Assembly (NCBI GenBank): GCA_029260735.1
Contig: JAJDCR010000063.1
Coordinates: 1 to 64,000 of the forward strand
Direction: 5' to 3'
Length of the DNA stretch: 64,000 bases
DNA from: Planctomycetota bacterium
GTDB taxonomy: Bacteria; Planctomycetota; Uabimicrobiia; Uabimicrobiales; Uabimicrobiaceae
The position numbers and the translations under genes were made by a program. Of this stretch, positions 41,133-52,044 are shown one piece after another (position 1 is the stretch's first letter; each line of letters begins with the position of its first letter). The notes beneath the pieces are model-generated. The model was not told the origin of the DNA. It was given only the letters and a program-made list of their open reading frames with translations, and searched no databases.

Positions 41133-42233
41133 TTAATCATTCTGCGAAGTATGGTAAAACCCCAACTTCTTCTTAATCTTAGGAGGAAGTTCTAATAACT
41201 TAGAGCGAGGGATTAAAAAGGTAACGAGATTAGATAAGTCGCTAAACGTTTTATGGTTATCCGCTACTGCTTTGAGATATTTATATCCAGAACTACCTCC
41301 TGTTCCAATTTTACCCCCAATCATACGCCGAGCCATTTGAGCATGGCGAGATCTCCAAGATGTCATTAGCTCATCGACATTGACAAGAAGAGTGAGAAAG
41401 CGGAAGGGAAGATGCAAAATAGGTTCATCCCGATATAAATTGATGAAGAGAGCGGCGTGAGTGGCTTCATAGGAAAGGCGACGATGTCCTTTGGCGATAA
41501 GGCTATTATGTTCTTCTTCATCAAAAATGGCGGCAAAGCTATCGCGAGTTTTTTCTAGCTCTGTGAATTTTTTCTCTTTTTCTTCCTCGGACATCATGTA
41601 GTTATTTTGAAGGTTACGTCGATCACTATCTAACATAGTATTGACAGCTACTTGGTAACTTTGCCAAAAACTGAATTCTGGCAAATCCAAAAAGGGAGTT
41701 CTCTCTAGCCATTTTTCGACCAAAGAAAAAAGAGATTCTTCTTTCTCAGAAGGTTCTACTATATCTCTATCTTCTTGAGTAAGATGCTTCGTGTATTCCT
41801 TTTGGCTCAAAAGAATGCGATCCTTTCGACGGAGACCAAGTTTATTTTCAATAAGCCGAAACTGGACACTCTGAAAACCAGAAGCAGGGTTTAAAAAATT
41901 TCTAAACTCCAAAAAATCTAATGGAGTCATTGTCTCTAAAACATGAATTTGCTCGATGAGAATTTTTTGAATTTGAATGATTCTTTGAAGTTTAGAAACA
42001 GCCTCTCCAATACTTCTTTCATCGACATAATCTTTACGAAACATATCAACAAGAGAATCTAGTTCATGCAAAATAAGCTTAAACCATAGTTCATAGACTT
42101 GATGAATTATGATAAAGAGAGTCTCATCATGAGCAGGTTTTCCATATTCCGCACTTTTGGGCTGTTGACAAGATAGTAGAGTATCTATCTTCAGATAATC
42201 ACTGTAGTATACGGGAGAAGGTTCTTTTTCCAT
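41133..42233 (-). CDS. kynA: Tryptophan 2,3-dioxygenase
   Basis: A 366-residue haem dioxygenase opening the indole ring of tryptophan to N-formylkynurenine. Diagnostic parts are YSDYLKIDTLLSCQ, HDETLFIIIHQVYELWFKLI (haem-pocket helices), PLDFLEFRNFLNPASGFQS, RSRHAQMARRMIGG with the proximal His, and TGGSSGYKYL. It is longer than the compact proteobacterial type, closer to the animal and Deinococcus-like length. No other kynurenine genes are in the window. It is convergent with the uridine kinase-like gene. Confidence 0.95.
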   Translation of the reverse strand: MEKEPSPVYYSDYLKIDTLLSCQQPKSAEYGKPAHDETLFIIIHQVYELWFKLILHELDSLVDMFRKDYVDERSIGEAVSKLQRIIQIQKILIEQIHVLETMTPLDFLEFRNFLNPASGFQSVQFRLIENKLGLRRKDRILLSQKEYTKHLTQEDRDIVEPSEKEESLFSLVEKWLERTPFLDLPEFSFWQSYQVAVNTMLDSDRRNLQNNYMMSEEEKEKKFTELEKTRDSFAAIFDEEEHNSLIAKGHRRLSYEATHAALFINLYRDEPILHLPFRFLTLLVNVDELMTSWRSRHAQMARRMIGGKIGTGGSSGYKYLKAVADNHKTFSDLSNLVTFLIPRSKLLELPPKIKKKLGFYHTSQND

Positions 42234-42344
42234 AAGTATTTTCCATTTTTCTTTCCGATGGTTGGAGGACGAGGTCTATAATACGTTCTTAGTACCATGT
42301 ATGAGCTCGCCCTCTAGGCACATCTTGTTATCTTAAGGCCAATG

Positions 42345-43334
42345 TTAAATTAGGCCCATTCCTTTAACTGCATCTCTCTCTGCTTTGAGTTCTTCTAAAG
42401 TAGTGCGGAATTTCTCTTGTCCAAAACTACCATGTTCAATTCCCTCAACAACTTTAAGCTGTCCACCTTCGGTTCGGCAAGGAAAAGAGAAGATTAAGCC
42501 TTCTTCAACCCCATATTCTCCTTGAGAGCATTTGGCGACAGAAAAACTGTTTCCTTCGGATGTATCAAAGGTAAGGTTATAAACGTTATCGACAACAGCA
42601 TTAGCAGCAGAAGCGGCCGAGGAAAGTCCTCGCGCTTTAATGATGGCAGCTCCTCGTTTTTGAACAGTAGTGATAAACTCACCTTCTAGCCAAGCTTGAT
42701 CAGTGATCACTTCGTTAGCTGCTCGCCCAGAGATTTTTGCATTGAAAAAATCAGGGTATTGGGTCGCTGAATGGTTTCCCCATATGGTCATATTGCGAAC
42801 ACTAGTTACGTCTACTTGAGCTTTTTGAGCAAGCTGGGTTTTGGCTCGGTTTTCGTCAAGCATCGTCATCGCGAAAAATCGATTATTGGGAATGTCAGGA
42901 GCGTTGTTCATTGCAATCAAACAGTTTGTATTACAAGGGTTTCCTACAACTAACACCTGAACGTCCGAAGCAGCATTATCGTTAATAGCACGACCTTGAG
43001 GGCCAAAAATTCCACCATTTATCTTTAGAAGATCAGCTCTTTCCATACCATCTTTACGAGGAACAGCGCCAATCGAAAGAACCCAGTTAGTGTCTTTCAT
43101 TGCTTGGTTCAAGTCGGAAGTACATGTAATGTTTTTTAAAAGAGGGAAAGCGCAGTCGTCTAGTTCCATAGCAACGCCCTTCAGAGCTCCCATGGCTTGC
43201 TCTAGCTCTAACAAACTCAACTCTACTTCTGTTTCAGGGCCAAACATTTGCCCAGAAGCTACTCGAAAAAGAAGAGCATATCCGATTTGTCCAGCAGCTC
43301 CGGTTACTGTTACTTTAACACGCTTATTTGCCAT
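42345..43334 (-). CDS. mdh: Malate dehydrogenase
   Basis: A 329-residue NAD-dependent dehydrogenase of the type-2/cytosolic-like group, with the Rossmann motif [12 protein letters not shown], the loop [16 protein letters not shown] with substrate-binding Arg, [18 protein letters not shown] and the catalytic His in [13 protein letters not shown]. It oxidises malate to oxaloacetate in the TCA cycle. TAGGAG precedes the ATG. Single gene on the minus strand next to a perfect-looking palindrome. Confidence 0.96.
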   Translation of the reverse strand: MANKRVKVTVTGAAGQIGYALLFRVASGQMFGPETEVELSLLELEQAMGALKGVAMELDDCAFPLLKNITCTSDLNQAMKDTNWVLSIGAVPRKDGMERADLLKINGGIFGPQGRAINDNAASDVQVLVVGNPCNTNCLIAMNNAPDIPNNRFFAMTMLDENRAKTQLAQKAQVDVTSVRNMTIWGNHSATQYPDFFNAKISGRAANEVITDQAWLEGEFITTVQKRGAAIIKARGLSSAASAANAVVDNVYNLTFDTSEGNSFSVAKCSQGEYGVEEGLIFSFPCRTEGGQLKVVEGIEHGSFGQEKFRTTLEELKAERDAVKGMGLI

Positions 43335-43362
43335 GAAGGTGACTCCTAAAAGAAAATTTTAG

Positions 43363-43469
43363 GGAATCCAGAATCCAGTAGTCAGAATTCAGTAGAAAAA
43401 CAGAAAAAAGACTTCTCTTAAAACTCTTTGGATTTTCTACTGGATTCTGACTACTGGATTCTGGATTCC
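43363..43469. repeat. Palindrome with 37-base arms between mdh and yggS
   Basis: Arms 43363-43399 and 43433-43469 are reverse complements with one mismatch and enclose a 33-base spacer. Each arm itself contains the direct repeat GAATCCAG(A/T)... twice. The shape suggests a small mobile palindromic element rather than a terminator, since no T-run follows. Confidence 0.85.
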
Positions 43470-43619
43470 AGTTTACTTGACTTATAGTTCGACTTGAAAA
43501 AGAAAAAATACTTTCATTTGACTGACGAAAGTCGGTTAGATATAGTTTGTCATTGTATTATTGAGAAACTTAGTGTGCAAGTGCAAATTCCACATTCTTT
43601 GCTTTTTAAGGTAGGAAAT

Positions 43620-44306
43620 TTGAAAAAAGAAATTTTAGAGAAAAACATGGAGAGAGTTTATAGTAGAGTTGCCGAGGCTGCTTCCAGGTCAGGAAGGAAA
43701 CGGGAAGATATTACAGTTGTTGCGGTTACCAAAACCGTTTCTGCCGATATTATAAGAAAACTAGTAGAACTAGGGGTCGATAATATCGGAGAAAATCGCA
43801 TTCAGGTGGCAGAGGAAAAATTTCATTTATTGTCTGATTTACCTCAAATAAATTGGCATTTGATAGGACATCTTCAGCGGAATAAAGTAAAAAACGCCCT
43901 AAAGGTTTTTTCTTTCTTTCATTCGGTGGATAGTTTGAGATTGGCGAAAGAAATCGCAGATAAAACCTTGCCAGATAATAAAACTCCGATTCTGCTTCAA
44001 GTTAATGTATCTGGGGAAGAAAGCAAACATGGTTTTTCAGAAGCACAACTAGAGGAGAGTTTAGCGGATATTTTGGAAGAAAAGTCCTTGGATATTCAAG
44101 GGCTGATGACGATGGCCCCTTTGACAGATAATGAAAAAATTTGCCGAGAGTGTTTCCAGAAAACTCGAGAGCTTGCAAGTAAACTACGAAGCCAAGGACT
44201 ACCTGGCTTAAAGCATCTATCTATGGGGATGAGTCAAGATTATGAAGTTGCTATTGAAGAAGGGGCTACTCTTGTACGAGTAGGATCGGCGTTTTTTCGG
44301 GAATAA
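43620..44306 (+). CDS. yggS: YggS/PLPBP-family pyridoxal phosphate homeostasis protein
   Basis: A 228-residue PLP-binding TIM-barrel protein with ITVVAVTKTV (PLP-Lys), GENRIQVAEEKF, WHLIGHLQRNK, LLQVNVSGEESKHGF, LMTMAPL, and HLSMGMSQDYEVAIEEG. The family keeps free PLP levels balanced without known catalysis. I prefer the TTG start at 43620, with AAGGTAGG just upstream, over the in-frame start at 43494, whose extra 42 residues have no family match. An ATG nine codons further in (MERVYSRV) is an alternative. Confidence 0.9.
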   Translation: MKKEILEKNMERVYSRVAEAASRSGRKREDITVVAVTKTVSADIIRKLVELGVDNIGENRIQVAEEKFHLLSDLPQINWHLIGHLQRNKVKNALKVFSFFHSVDSLRLAKEIADKTLPDNKTPILLQVNVSGEESKHGFSEAQLEESLADILEEKSLDIQGLMTMAPLTDNEKICRECFQKTRELASKLRSQGLPGLKHLSMGMSQDYEVAIEEGATLVRVGSAFFRE

Positions 44307-44989
44307 TAGACTCAATAAAAACAAAATTTAGAAAAATCATAACTTTTTTCGTGACAATGTCCTTTTTTTTAGGTAGGATCATAGCTGGAAACAATCTACT
44401 AGAGCCTATTATCAAAATTAGCTCTTAGAGAGAAGACTAAAAATAAACATCTATTTATATTTAACTTGCTCTCTTAAACCGCACTTTGAAAATCGAAGGC
44501 AATAAAACCTATAGCGTTTTTCGATACACATCTCACATTACTATACTGCTAGATACCTTGTTAGCAAAAGAACTATTGTGCTAATGAAGGTCGTGTTTTA
44601 GGTCGTAAAACAAACGAACCTAAAATCTTTTCTTTCATTTTAGATCAACCTCACTTTTCCAAAATGCAGATTAATATGCCCAAAGAAAAGTAACTTCCGA
44701 ACTGACAGAAATATTCAATAGAAAAGATGGATTCTTTTTTTGTCAGCATTCGCCGAAAAGAACCCCAAGGAAATTTTTAAAAGAAAGATTAGCAGTTGTG
44801 TCTTTGCATGGATTCTTGCGGTTTCTCTTTTCTAACGCCTTCGAGTTTGTTTATTTATTTATCAACTTGAAAAAAGAAAAAAAACATTTGTTTTTTTTAT
44901 AAATATTGTATAGGGACATTCCCTAAGAGCCTGTTATAACAGGCTCCCAGTTCACTATTTAGGTTTACTTCAACGGAAACTTAAACTCT
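44307..44989. other. Long leader region before nqrA, no gene
   Basis: About 680 AT-rich bases with no accepted coding frame. A 20-base perfect palindrome (GAGCCTGTTATAACAGGCTC, 44927-44946) lies about 45 bases before nqrA, preceded by a small AGGGA/TCCCT hairpin at 44912-44924. These could be a regulator site or leader structure for the Na+-NQR operon. No riboswitch class or tRNA was recognised. Confidence 0.5.
44927..44946. promoter_or_regulatory. Perfect 20-base palindrome upstream of nqrA
   Basis: Two complementary 10-base halves with no loop, the form of a dimeric repressor or activator site, sited 43 bases before the nqrA ATG. Confidence 0.45.
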
Positions 44990-46333
44990 ATGATTAAAAT
45001 AAAAAAAGGTCTCACTTTACCGATCACAGGCCAACCTGAAGCAACAGTTCATGATGGAGCGGAAGTTAAAACCGTTGCTTTGCTTGGGAGCGACTATGTT
45101 GGTATGAAGCCAACTATGTTAGTTGCTGAAGGAGACAAAGTAAAAAAAGGTCAGGTAATTTTTGTAGATAAAAAATTACCTGAGGTAAAATATACTTCGC
45201 CTGGCGCTGGTACAGTACTTGCGATTAATCGCGGAGCTAAGCGCGTTTTTCAGTCTGTGGTTATTCGTTTAGAAGGAAAGAAAGAGGAAACTTTTTCTTC
45301 CTACTCAGCTGAAAAGCTTAAAAAATTAGATAGGGAAGCAGCCAAGACCTTTCTTTTAGAAACTGGTTTATGGCCTACTTTGAGGACAAGGCCTTTTAGT
45401 AAAACGGCTGACCCTAAATCTCCTCCTCATGCACTTTTTGTAACGGCAATGGATACAAATCCTCTCGCTCCTCCTGTGCAAACAATTATAGAAGATAATA
45501 AACAATCTTTTGTTGATGGTTTAACGCTTTTAGCGAAGTTGACAGAAGGAAAAACATATCTTTGTCATGCTAATGGGGTAGAAGTGGCCGGAGCTGATTT
45601 GGATTTCATCACGACAGAGAGTTTTGCCGGTCCTCATCCTGCAGGTAATGTTGGGACTCATATTCATTTTCTGAATCCGGTAAGCGCTCAAAAGAAAGTT
45701 TGGCATATTGACTACCAAGATGTTATTGCTATTGGAAAAACAGCTTCTACCGGAAAACTTGATACCGATAGAGTTATTTCACTGGCTGGTCCTGGAGTAA
45801 AAGAGCCTCGTCTTATTCGAACTCGAGTGGGAGCTTCTATTGAGGACTTAAGTAAAGAAAATTTAAAAGAAGGAGATATGAGAGTTATCTCCGGTTCTGT
45901 TTTCTCCGGAAAAACAGCAACAGGTCCTTTTGCTTATTTAGGACGATTTGCCAATCAAGTGGCCGTTTTAAAAGAAGGAAATGAAAGAGAATTTTTAGGC
46001 TGGCAATCACCAGGCTTCGATAAATTCTCTCTCCAAAATGTATTTGCTTCTAAGCTTTTGCCTGGAAAGAAATTTGACTTCACTACTTCCACAGGAGGTA
46101 GTAAAAGATCTATGGTTCCCATCGGGTCTTATGAAAAAGTTATGCCCTTGGATATTCTTCCTACTCAACTTTTACGCTCATTACTTTATGAAGATACTGA
46201 AGAAGCGCAGCAGCTAGGATGCCTAGAGCTGCATGAGGAAGACTTGGCATTATGTACTTTTGTCTGCCCGAGTAAATATGACTACGGAGCAGCCCTAAGA
46301 AAGAATCTAACGAAGATAGAGAAGGATGGGTAG
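44990..46333 (+). CDS. nqrA: Na+-translocating NADH:quinone reductase subunit A
   Basis: A 447-residue peripheral cytosolic subunit that binds quinone at the NqrB interface. The start [43 protein letters not shown] and [15 protein letters not shown] are typical of NqrA. First gene of nqrABCDEF-apbE-nqrM. Length normal. Confidence 0.97.
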   Translation: MIKIKKGLTLPITGQPEATVHDGAEVKTVALLGSDYVGMKPTMLVAEGDKVKKGQVIFVDKKLPEVKYTSPGAGTVLAINRGAKRVFQSVVIRLEGKKEETFSSYSAEKLKKLDREAAKTFLLETGLWPTLRTRPFSKTADPKSPPHALFVTAMDTNPLAPPVQTIIEDNKQSFVDGLTLLAKLTEGKTYLCHANGVEVAGADLDFITTESFAGPHPAGNVGTHIHFLNPVSAQKKVWHIDYQDVIAIGKTASTGKLDTDRVISLAGPGVKEPRLIRTRVGASIEDLSKENLKEGDMRVISGSVFSGKTATGPFAYLGRFANQVAVLKEGNEREFLGWQSPGFDKFSLQNVFASKLLPGKKFDFTTSTGGSKRSMVPIGSYEKVMPLDILPTQLLRSLLYEDTEEAQQLGCLELHEEDLALCTFVCPSKYDYGAALRKNLTKIEKDG

Positions 46334-46338
46334 CCTTT

Positions 46339-47553
46339 ATGAAGTTCTTAAGGAAATTAATGGACAAGCCGGCACCTTTGTTTCACAAAGGGGGGAAATT
46401 AGAGAAGCTCTACCCTCTTTACGAGGCTATTGATACCTTTGCTTATACTCCTGGAGAGACGACTAAGCAATGCTCGCATGTCCGCGATGGAATAGACCTC
46501 AAACGTACCATGATTACAGTTGTGGCCGCTTTGTTCCCTTGTATTCTCATGGCTATGTATAACACAGGTCTGCAAATTAACCGAGCTATCCAAAGTATGG
46601 GAATCACTCCCACCGGCTGGCGGGTAGATATTATCGAGTTTGCTGGTCTAGGTTTTGATCCTAGTAATCTTATTGCCAATTTTGCTCATGGAGCTCTTTA
46701 CTTTATTCCTGTTTTCCTAGTTTGTAATGTTGTTGGGGGAACTTGGGAAGCTCTTTTTGCAATGGTGCGAAAACATGAGATTAATGAAGGTTTTTTAGTT
46801 ACAGGGATGCTTTTCCCTCTAATTCTCCCTCCCACTATACCTCTATGGCAGGTCGCCATTGGAATTTCTTTTGGTGTTGTCATCGGTAAAGAAATTTTTG
46901 GAGGAACAGGGCGTAATATTTTAAACCCTGCTTTGACTGCACGAGTTTTCCTATTCTTTGCTTATCCTGTGCAAATCACAGGAGATAGAATTTGGACTGC
47001 CGTTGACGGTTTTACCGGAGCGACCCCTCTTGGACAAGCTGCTTTGGGAGGAGTCAGTGCGATTACCGTTTCTTGGAGCGAAGCCTTTTTAGGTTTTATT
47101 CCTGGATCAATGGGGGAAACCTCCGCTCTTGCTTGTATCTTTGGGGCTCTTGTTCTCGTGGCAAGTGGAATTGGATCTTGGAGAATTATGCTCAGTGGAC
47201 TAATTGGTATGTTTTCTATGGCTGGTCTTCTTTATTGGCTCAGTGGCACAGGATATACTGACAACCCCATGTTTACAGTTTCTCCTTCTTGGCACTTTGT
47301 TCTAGGAAGTTTTGCCTTTGCCCTTGTTTTTATGGCGACTGATCCTGTTAGTGCGACCATGACAAATACGGGAAGATACATCTACGGATTTTTAATCGGT
47401 TGCTTGGGAATTATCGTTCGCTCGGTCAATCCGGCTTTCCCTGAAGGTTGGATGTTGGCAATACTATTCATGAATGTATTTGCTCCCTTAATTGATTACT
47501 TTGTTGTTTCTGCAAATATTAAGAGGAGGATGCGACGAAATGCCCTTGTCTAA
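46339..47553 (+). CDS. nqrB: Na+-NQR subunit B
   Basis: A 404-residue integral membrane subunit with about ten helices, carrying riboflavin and a covalently bound FMN. The attachment Thr is in [10 protein letters not shown] (about residue 227), a match to the (D/S)GAT motif flavinylated by ApbE. It forms the Na+ channel part. It begins 6 bases after nqrA and overlaps nqrC by 14 bases. Confidence 0.97.
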   Translation: MKFLRKLMDKPAPLFHKGGKLEKLYPLYEAIDTFAYTPGETTKQCSHVRDGIDLKRTMITVVAALFPCILMAMYNTGLQINRAIQSMGITPTGWRVDIIEFAGLGFDPSNLIANFAHGALYFIPVFLVCNVVGGTWEALFAMVRKHEINEGFLVTGMLFPLILPPTIPLWQVAIGISFGVVIGKEIFGGTGRNILNPALTARVFLFFAYPVQITGDRIWTAVDGFTGATPLGQAALGGVSAITVSWSEAFLGFIPGSMGETSALACIFGALVLVASGIGSWRIMLSGLIGMFSMAGLLYWLSGTGYTDNPMFTVSPSWHFVLGSFAFALVFMATDPVSATMTNTGRYIYGFLIGCLGIIVRSVNPAFPEGWMLAILFMNVFAPLIDYFVVSANIKRRMRRNALV

Positions 47554-48325
47554 AAATAGCCCTATATATACTGTCATTGTGGCGACTCTCCTATGTATTG
47601 TCTGCTCGACACTGGTATCTTCAGTTGCCGTGGCACTAAAAGAAACTCAGGAAAAAAATAAAGCTCTTGATAAAAAGAAGAATATTTTGATCTGCGCTGG
47701 TCTTATTGAAAAAGGGGCCGATGAAGCAATCATTACGGAAGCATTTTCAAAAATAGAGCAAATAATGATCGACATGAGCACGGGAGAGCAGGTGGATATG
47801 GATCCTCAAAGCTACGACTCTCGCAAGGCTGTCAAAGATCCTGAAACACGAGTAGAGATTCCTCAAGAATACAAGTACAGTGGTATTCGAGCTCGCTCGA
47901 AATATGCTGTCGTTTACCTTGTCAAAGAGGCAGGGAATGTTAAGTTGATTATCCTTCCCGTGTTTGGGCAAGGCTTATGGTCTACTTTGTATGGTTTCTT
48001 GGCTCTGGAAAATGATACCAAAACGGTTACAGGTTTTGCCTACTATGAGCATGGAGAAACTCCTGGTTTAGGCGGAGAAGTGGACAACCCCAAATGGAAA
48101 AAACAATGGATTGGAAAAGAAGTTTACAACTCTGATTGGGAATCTTCCATTGCTGTAGTAAAAGGAAATGTTGACCCTGAAAATGAAATGGCCAAACATC
48201 AAGTTGATGGCTTAGCAGGAGCTACCATAACCAGTAACGGAGTGAGTAACTCTATGAAGTACTGGTTGAGTGATCATGGCTATGGTCCCTTCCTTGCCAA
48301 AATCAGAAATAAAGGAACCAGATAA
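47540..48325 (+). CDS. nqrC: Na+-NQR subunit C
   Basis: A 261-residue protein with one N-terminal membrane helix and a periplasmic FMN-binding domain. FMN is esterified to Thr in [11 protein letters not shown] (about residue 229). The ATG at 47540 is chosen because AGGAGG lies upstream and [15 protein letters not shown] is the family start. It accepts electrons from the NqrD/E iron centre and passes them to NqrB FMN. Confidence 0.96.
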   Translation: MPLSKNSPIYTVIVATLLCIVCSTLVSSVAVALKETQEKNKALDKKKNILICAGLIEKGADEAIITEAFSKIEQIMIDMSTGEQVDMDPQSYDSRKAVKDPETRVEIPQEYKYSGIRARSKYAVVYLVKEAGNVKLIILPVFGQGLWSTLYGFLALENDTKTVTGFAYYEHGETPGLGGEVDNPKWKKQWIGKEVYNSDWESSIAVVKGNVDPENEMAKHQVDGLAGATITSNGVSNSMKYWLSDHGYGPFLAKIRNKGTR

Positions 48326-48327
48326 AA

Positions 48328-48951
48328 ATGAGCAAAACAAAAGATGTCCTATTTGACCCAGTTTTTAACAAAAACCCTATCGCCTTACAGGTTTTGGGGA
48401 TTTGTTCAGCTCTTGCGGTTACGACAAAGCTTCAGACCTCTTTAACAATGTGTATCGCTGTGATTTTTGTGGTCGCTTTCTCTAATGCCTCAGTGAGTCT
48501 TATTCGTAAACATATTCCGACAAGCATTCGGATTATTGTCCAAATGACTGTTATTGCTTCTTTGGTTATCATCGCTGATCAGTTTTTGAAAGCGTACTTT
48601 TTTGATATCAGCAAAGAGCTTTCTGTTTTTGTTGGGCTTATCATCACAAACTGTATTGTAATGGGGCGAGCCGAAGCTTATGCGATGCAAAATGGCGTTT
48701 ATATGAGTTTCCTTGACGGTATTGGAAATGGCTTAGGATATAGCTTAATTCTTCTTATGGTGGGCTTTTTCCGTGAGTTATTTGGTGCAGGAAAACTCTT
48801 TGGTGTAACCGTTCTTCACAGTGTAAATGATGGTGGGTGGTATGTGACCAATGGTCTCATGTTACTCCCTCCTAGTGCATTTTTCTTAATAGGTCTCTTT
48901 ATTTGGGCCTTAAGATCGTGGAAGAAGGATCAAATTGAACCTGAAGGCTAA
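48328..48951 (+). CDS. nqrD: Na+-NQR subunit D
   Basis: A 207-residue six-helix membrane protein related to Rnf[19 protein letters not shown] and [19 protein letters not shown] contain the conserved Cys residues that, with those of NqrE, bind an iron centre within the membrane. It starts 2 bases after nqrC. Confidence 0.96.
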   Translation: MSKTKDVLFDPVFNKNPIALQVLGICSALAVTTKLQTSLTMCIAVIFVVAFSNASVSLIRKHIPTSIRIIVQMTVIASLVIIADQFLKAYFFDISKELSVFVGLIITNCIVMGRAEAYAMQNGVYMSFLDGIGNGLGYSLILLMVGFFRELFGAGKLFGVTVLHSVNDGGWYVTNGLMLLPPSAFFLIGLFIWALRSWKKDQIEPEG

Positions 48952-48988
48952 AAAACTATCCCAACAGCCTCAAACAAGGAAGAAATAA

Positions 48989-49600
48989 ATGTTAGAAGAA
49001 TACTTAAATCTACTTATTAAGTCCATTTTTATTGAAAACCTGGCTTTGTCTTTCTTTTTAGGAATGTGTACTTTTTTGGCCGTTTCCAAAAAAGTAGAGA
49101 CTGCCATTGGACTGGGCTTTGCTGTCATTATCGTACAAAGCATCACAATTCCCGTAAATAATTTAATCTACCAATATCTCCTCAAAGAAGGAGCTCTGAC
49201 TTGGGCGGGTTATCCTCAAGTGGATCTCTCTTACCTGGGGTTAATTAGTTATATTGGGGTTATTGCCGCGATGGTTCAAATCTTGGAGATGACTTTAGAT
49301 CGCTATTTTCAAAAGCTTTACAATGCTTTGGGGATCTTTCTTCCTCTTATCACGGTAAACTGTGCGATTTTAGGAGGATCTCTGTTTATGGTACAACGCG
49401 ACTATGATTTTGGTCAAAGTGTTGTTTACGGGATCGGCTCTGGAATCGGCTGGGCTTTGGCGATTGTTGCTCTTGCTGCTATCCGAGAAAAAATGAAATA
49501 CAGTGATGTACCAGAAGGGCTGAGAGGACTTGGTATGACTTTTATGGTCGTAGGTCTGATGGCCATTGTTTTCATGTGTTTTTCTGGAATACAGCTATAA
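48989..49600 (+). CDS. nqrE: Na+-NQR subunit E
   Basis: A 203-residue six-helix membrane protein related to RnfA, the inverted partner of Nqr[20 protein letters not shown] and [15 protein letters not shown] hold the paired Cys ligands. GGAAG precedes the ATG. Confidence 0.96.
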   Translation: MLEEYLNLLIKSIFIENLALSFFLGMCTFLAVSKKVETAIGLGFAVIIVQSITIPVNNLIYQYLLKEGALTWAGYPQVDLSYLGLISYIGVIAAMVQILEMTLDRYFQKLYNALGIFLPLITVNCAILGGSLFMVQRDYDFGQSVVYGIGSGIGWALAIVALAAIREKMKYSDVPEGLRGLGMTFMVVGLMAIVFMCFSGIQL

Positions 49601-49615
49601 AATAAGGAAGCCAAT

Positions 49616-50833
49616 ATGACTGATGTATTTATCGGAGTGACTATGTTCACCCTGGTTATTTTGGCCCTAGTCGCCGTTATTCTAGTCGCTAAAAAAATGT
49701 TAGTGGCAGAAGGCAACGTCAAAATAACCATCAACGGAGAAAAAACCTTAGAAATTCCTGTCGGAGGGAAACTTCTTAGTGCTCTTGCCGAGAATGAGAT
49801 TTTTGTTTCCTCTGCTTGCGGAGGTGGAGGAACCTGCGCTCAATGTAAGGTAAAAGTACACAGCGGTGGGGGAAGTATCTTGGCTACCGAGCAATCGCAC
49901 ATTAACAAAAAAGAAGAACGTGCGGGCGAGAGACTCTCTTGCCAGGTTGGGGTCAAGCAAGATATGGAAATCGAAGTACCTCCCGAAGTTTTTAGCACTC
50001 GCTCATGGATGTGTAAAGTACGCTCTAACAATAGCGTTGCTACTTTTATCAAAGAGCTTATTATAGAATTACCAGCAGGTGAAAATGTCGATTTCCGAGC
50101 GGGTGGCTACATTCAAATCGAATGTCCTCCTCATGAATTGAACTACAAAGATTTTAACATAGAGACAAAGTACCGATCTGACTGGGATCACTTTGACCTT
50201 TGGCGTTACAAGTCAGTTAGTACAGAGCCAGTTGTTCGCGCTTACTCTATGGCAAACTACCCGGAAGAGCGGGGTATTATCATGCTCAATGTCCGCGTGG
50301 CAACTCCTCCTCCTCGCACAGAGGGAATTCCTCCAGGGATCATGTCTTCTTGGATCTATGGTTTAAAAGAAGGAGACGAAGTTAAAATCTCTGGGCCGTA
50401 CGGAGAGTTCTATGCAAAAGAAACCGATGCGGAAATGGTTTTCATTGGTGGAGGAGCGGGAATGGCTCCTATGCGTTCGCACATCTTTGATCAACTTATG
50501 CGTATCAACTCAAAGCGTAAAATGACTTTTTGGTACGGAGCACGTAGTTCTCGAGAAATGTTCTACCAAGAGGATTTTGACAAACTCGCCAAAGAAAACG
50601 ATAATTTTACTTGGCATGTGGCCCTTTCTGATCCCTTACCTGAAGATAATTGGGAAGGCTATAAGGGCTTTATCCACCAAGTACTTTTGAATGAATATCT
50701 GAATAATCATCCGGCTCCTGAAGATTGTGAATACTATATTTGCGGGCCACCTTTGATGCTTTCAGCCGTTCGAAAAATGCTAGACGATTTGGGCGTAGAG
50801 CCAGAAAATGTCGCCTACGACGACTTTGGTTAA
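49616..50833 (+). CDS. nqrF: Na+-NQR subunit F (NADH dehydrogenase)
   Basis: A 405-residue protein with an N-terminal membrane anchor, a plant-type [2Fe-2S] domain ([14 protein letters not shown], about 65-78, fourth Cys in LSCQVG), an FAD site (RAYSMANYP) and an NADH site ([22 protein letters not shown]). It takes hydride from NADH and feeds the complex. Its C-terminal architecture is the same as in the FHA reductase at 24074-25690, though that one has an inserted FHA domain and a C-terminal rather than N-terminal ferredoxin. Confidence 0.97.
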   Translation: MTDVFIGVTMFTLVILALVAVILVAKKMLVAEGNVKITINGEKTLEIPVGGKLLSALAENEIFVSSACGGGGTCAQCKVKVHSGGGSILATEQSHINKKEERAGERLSCQVGVKQDMEIEVPPEVFSTRSWMCKVRSNNSVATFIKELIIELPAGENVDFRAGGYIQIECPPHELNYKDFNIETKYRSDWDHFDLWRYKSVSTEPVVRAYSMANYPEERGIIMLNVRVATPPPRTEGIPPGIMSSWIYGLKEGDEVKISGPYGEFYAKETDAEMVFIGGGAGMAPMRSHIFDQLMRINSKRKMTFWYGARSSREMFYQEDFDKLAKENDNFTWHVALSDPLPEDNWEGYKGFIHQVLLNEYLNNHPAPEDCEYYICGPPLMLSAVRKMLDDLGVEPENVAYDDFG

Positions 50834-50886
50834 ACGTTCTATTCTCCGGGAGTGAATATCTCGGAGTTTTCTAAAGACTTTCATAA

Positions 50887-50945
50887 AGGCGGTTTATAGA
50901 ACTCTTTCAAAAATCTTGGAAGAGTTCTGGACCGCCTATTTTTTT
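50887..50945 (+). terminator. Bipartite hairpin with T-run between nqrF and apbE
   Basis: AGGCGGT...ACCGCCT forms the base and AGAACTCTT...AAGAGTTCT the upper stem, followed by AT7. It ends about 10 bases before the apbE ATG and may reduce read-through into apbE-nqrM. Confidence 0.75.
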
Positions 50946-50955
50946 GGGAAAAATT

Positions 50956-52041
50956 ATGAGTTCTATCCGAGTTATTCTTCTCTTTGCTTTTGCTCTTGTT
51001 TTTATGAGTTGCCAAAAATCAAACCCCATGCTTTCTTTTTCAGGAAAAACTATGGGGAGTATAGTTTATAATATTAAGGTAGCTCAAAAAACTAGCTTGG
51101 ATCAGACAAATACTCTTCCTCTCGGCGTTCAGCGAGTCTTAGATGGAATAAATTCTCAGATGTCGACTTATCTCAAAGACTCCGAGTTGTCTCGCTTTAA
51201 CGGGTATAAAAAAACAGATTGGTTTAAGGTTTCTCCTGAGTTACTTTTTGTTCTAGAAGAGGCTCAAAAAGTTAGTGAGAAAACGAAAGGAACCTTTGAT
51301 GTTAGCGTGGGGCCTTTGGTAAATCTTTGGGGATTTGGCCAAGGAGACAGGAATCCTCCTTTGCCTTCGGATGAAAAAGTGAAACAAATTTGTGGCAAGA
51401 TAGGTTACAAAAATGTAGAAATAAATATAGAAAACCAAAGTATAAGAAAAAAAATTCCCGATATCTACCTGGACCTTTCTGCCATAGCTAAAGGTTATGC
51501 GGTTGACCAAGTCGCCGAGTATCTACTTTCTGAAAAAATAGAGCATTTTATGGTAGAGGTGGGGGGAGAGTTAAGAACCAGAGGGAACAAGTACGGGCAA
51601 AAATGGAAAATTGGTTTAGAAAGTCCCAAAATCGAAGAAAACGGTCTGAAAAAGCGCTTTCTTCAAAGAATTGTGACAACGGAAAATCATTCCTTGGCTA
51701 GTTCAGGGGATTATCGCAATTTTCGCTATTTTTCCCACTCTGAAAATAGTTCCGAGAATAGTGGAAAAGAAGAAAAAGTACGTTTGTCGCATACGATCGA
51801 TCCTAACACTGGTTATCCTGTTACCCACAACCTCGCATCGGTTACAGTTGTGGCAAATAATTGTATGTATGCTGATGCCATGGCTACAGCAATGATGGTT
51901 TTAGGATTTGAGGCTGGTTTTGCCTTAGCCGAAACAGAAAACTTAGCCTGTCACTTTATTATTCGAGAAGATAACAAGTTTCGAGAGAAGATGACAAGTG
52001 CATTTGTAAAGTTTATGAATGCGACCAACAAAAAGGAATAG
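50956..52041 (+). CDS. apbE: FAD:protein FMN transferase (flavinyltransferase) lipoprotein
   Basis: A 361-residue lipoprotein (lipobox FMSC near residue 19) of the ApbE family, which attaches FMN to Thr residues of NqrB and NqrC in the periplasm with Mg2+. Visible parts are GKTMGSIVYNI, FDVSVGPLVNLWGFG, DLSAIAKGYAVDQVAEYL, VEVGGELRTRG, SSGDYRNF and HTIDPNTGYPV. The ATG at 50956 is used (GGGAAA upstream); an earlier TTG is unlikely. Its place directly after nqrF is classic. Confidence 0.95.
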   Translation: MSSIRVILLFAFALVFMSCQKSNPMLSFSGKTMGSIVYNIKVAQKTSLDQTNTLPLGVQRVLDGINSQMSTYLKDSELSRFNGYKKTDWFKVSPELLFVLEEAQKVSEKTKGTFDVSVGPLVNLWGFGQGDRNPPLPSDEKVKQICGKIGYKNVEINIENQSIRKKIPDIYLDLSAIAKGYAVDQVAEYLLSEKIEHFMVEVGGELRTRGNKYGQKWKIGLESPKIEENGLKKRFLQRIVTTENHSLASSGDYRNFRYFSHSENSSENSGKEEKVRLSHTIDPNTGYPVTHNLASVTVVANNCMYADAMATAMMVLGFEAGFALAETENLACHFIIREDNKFREKMTSAFVKFMNATNKKE

Positions 52042-52044
52042 GAA

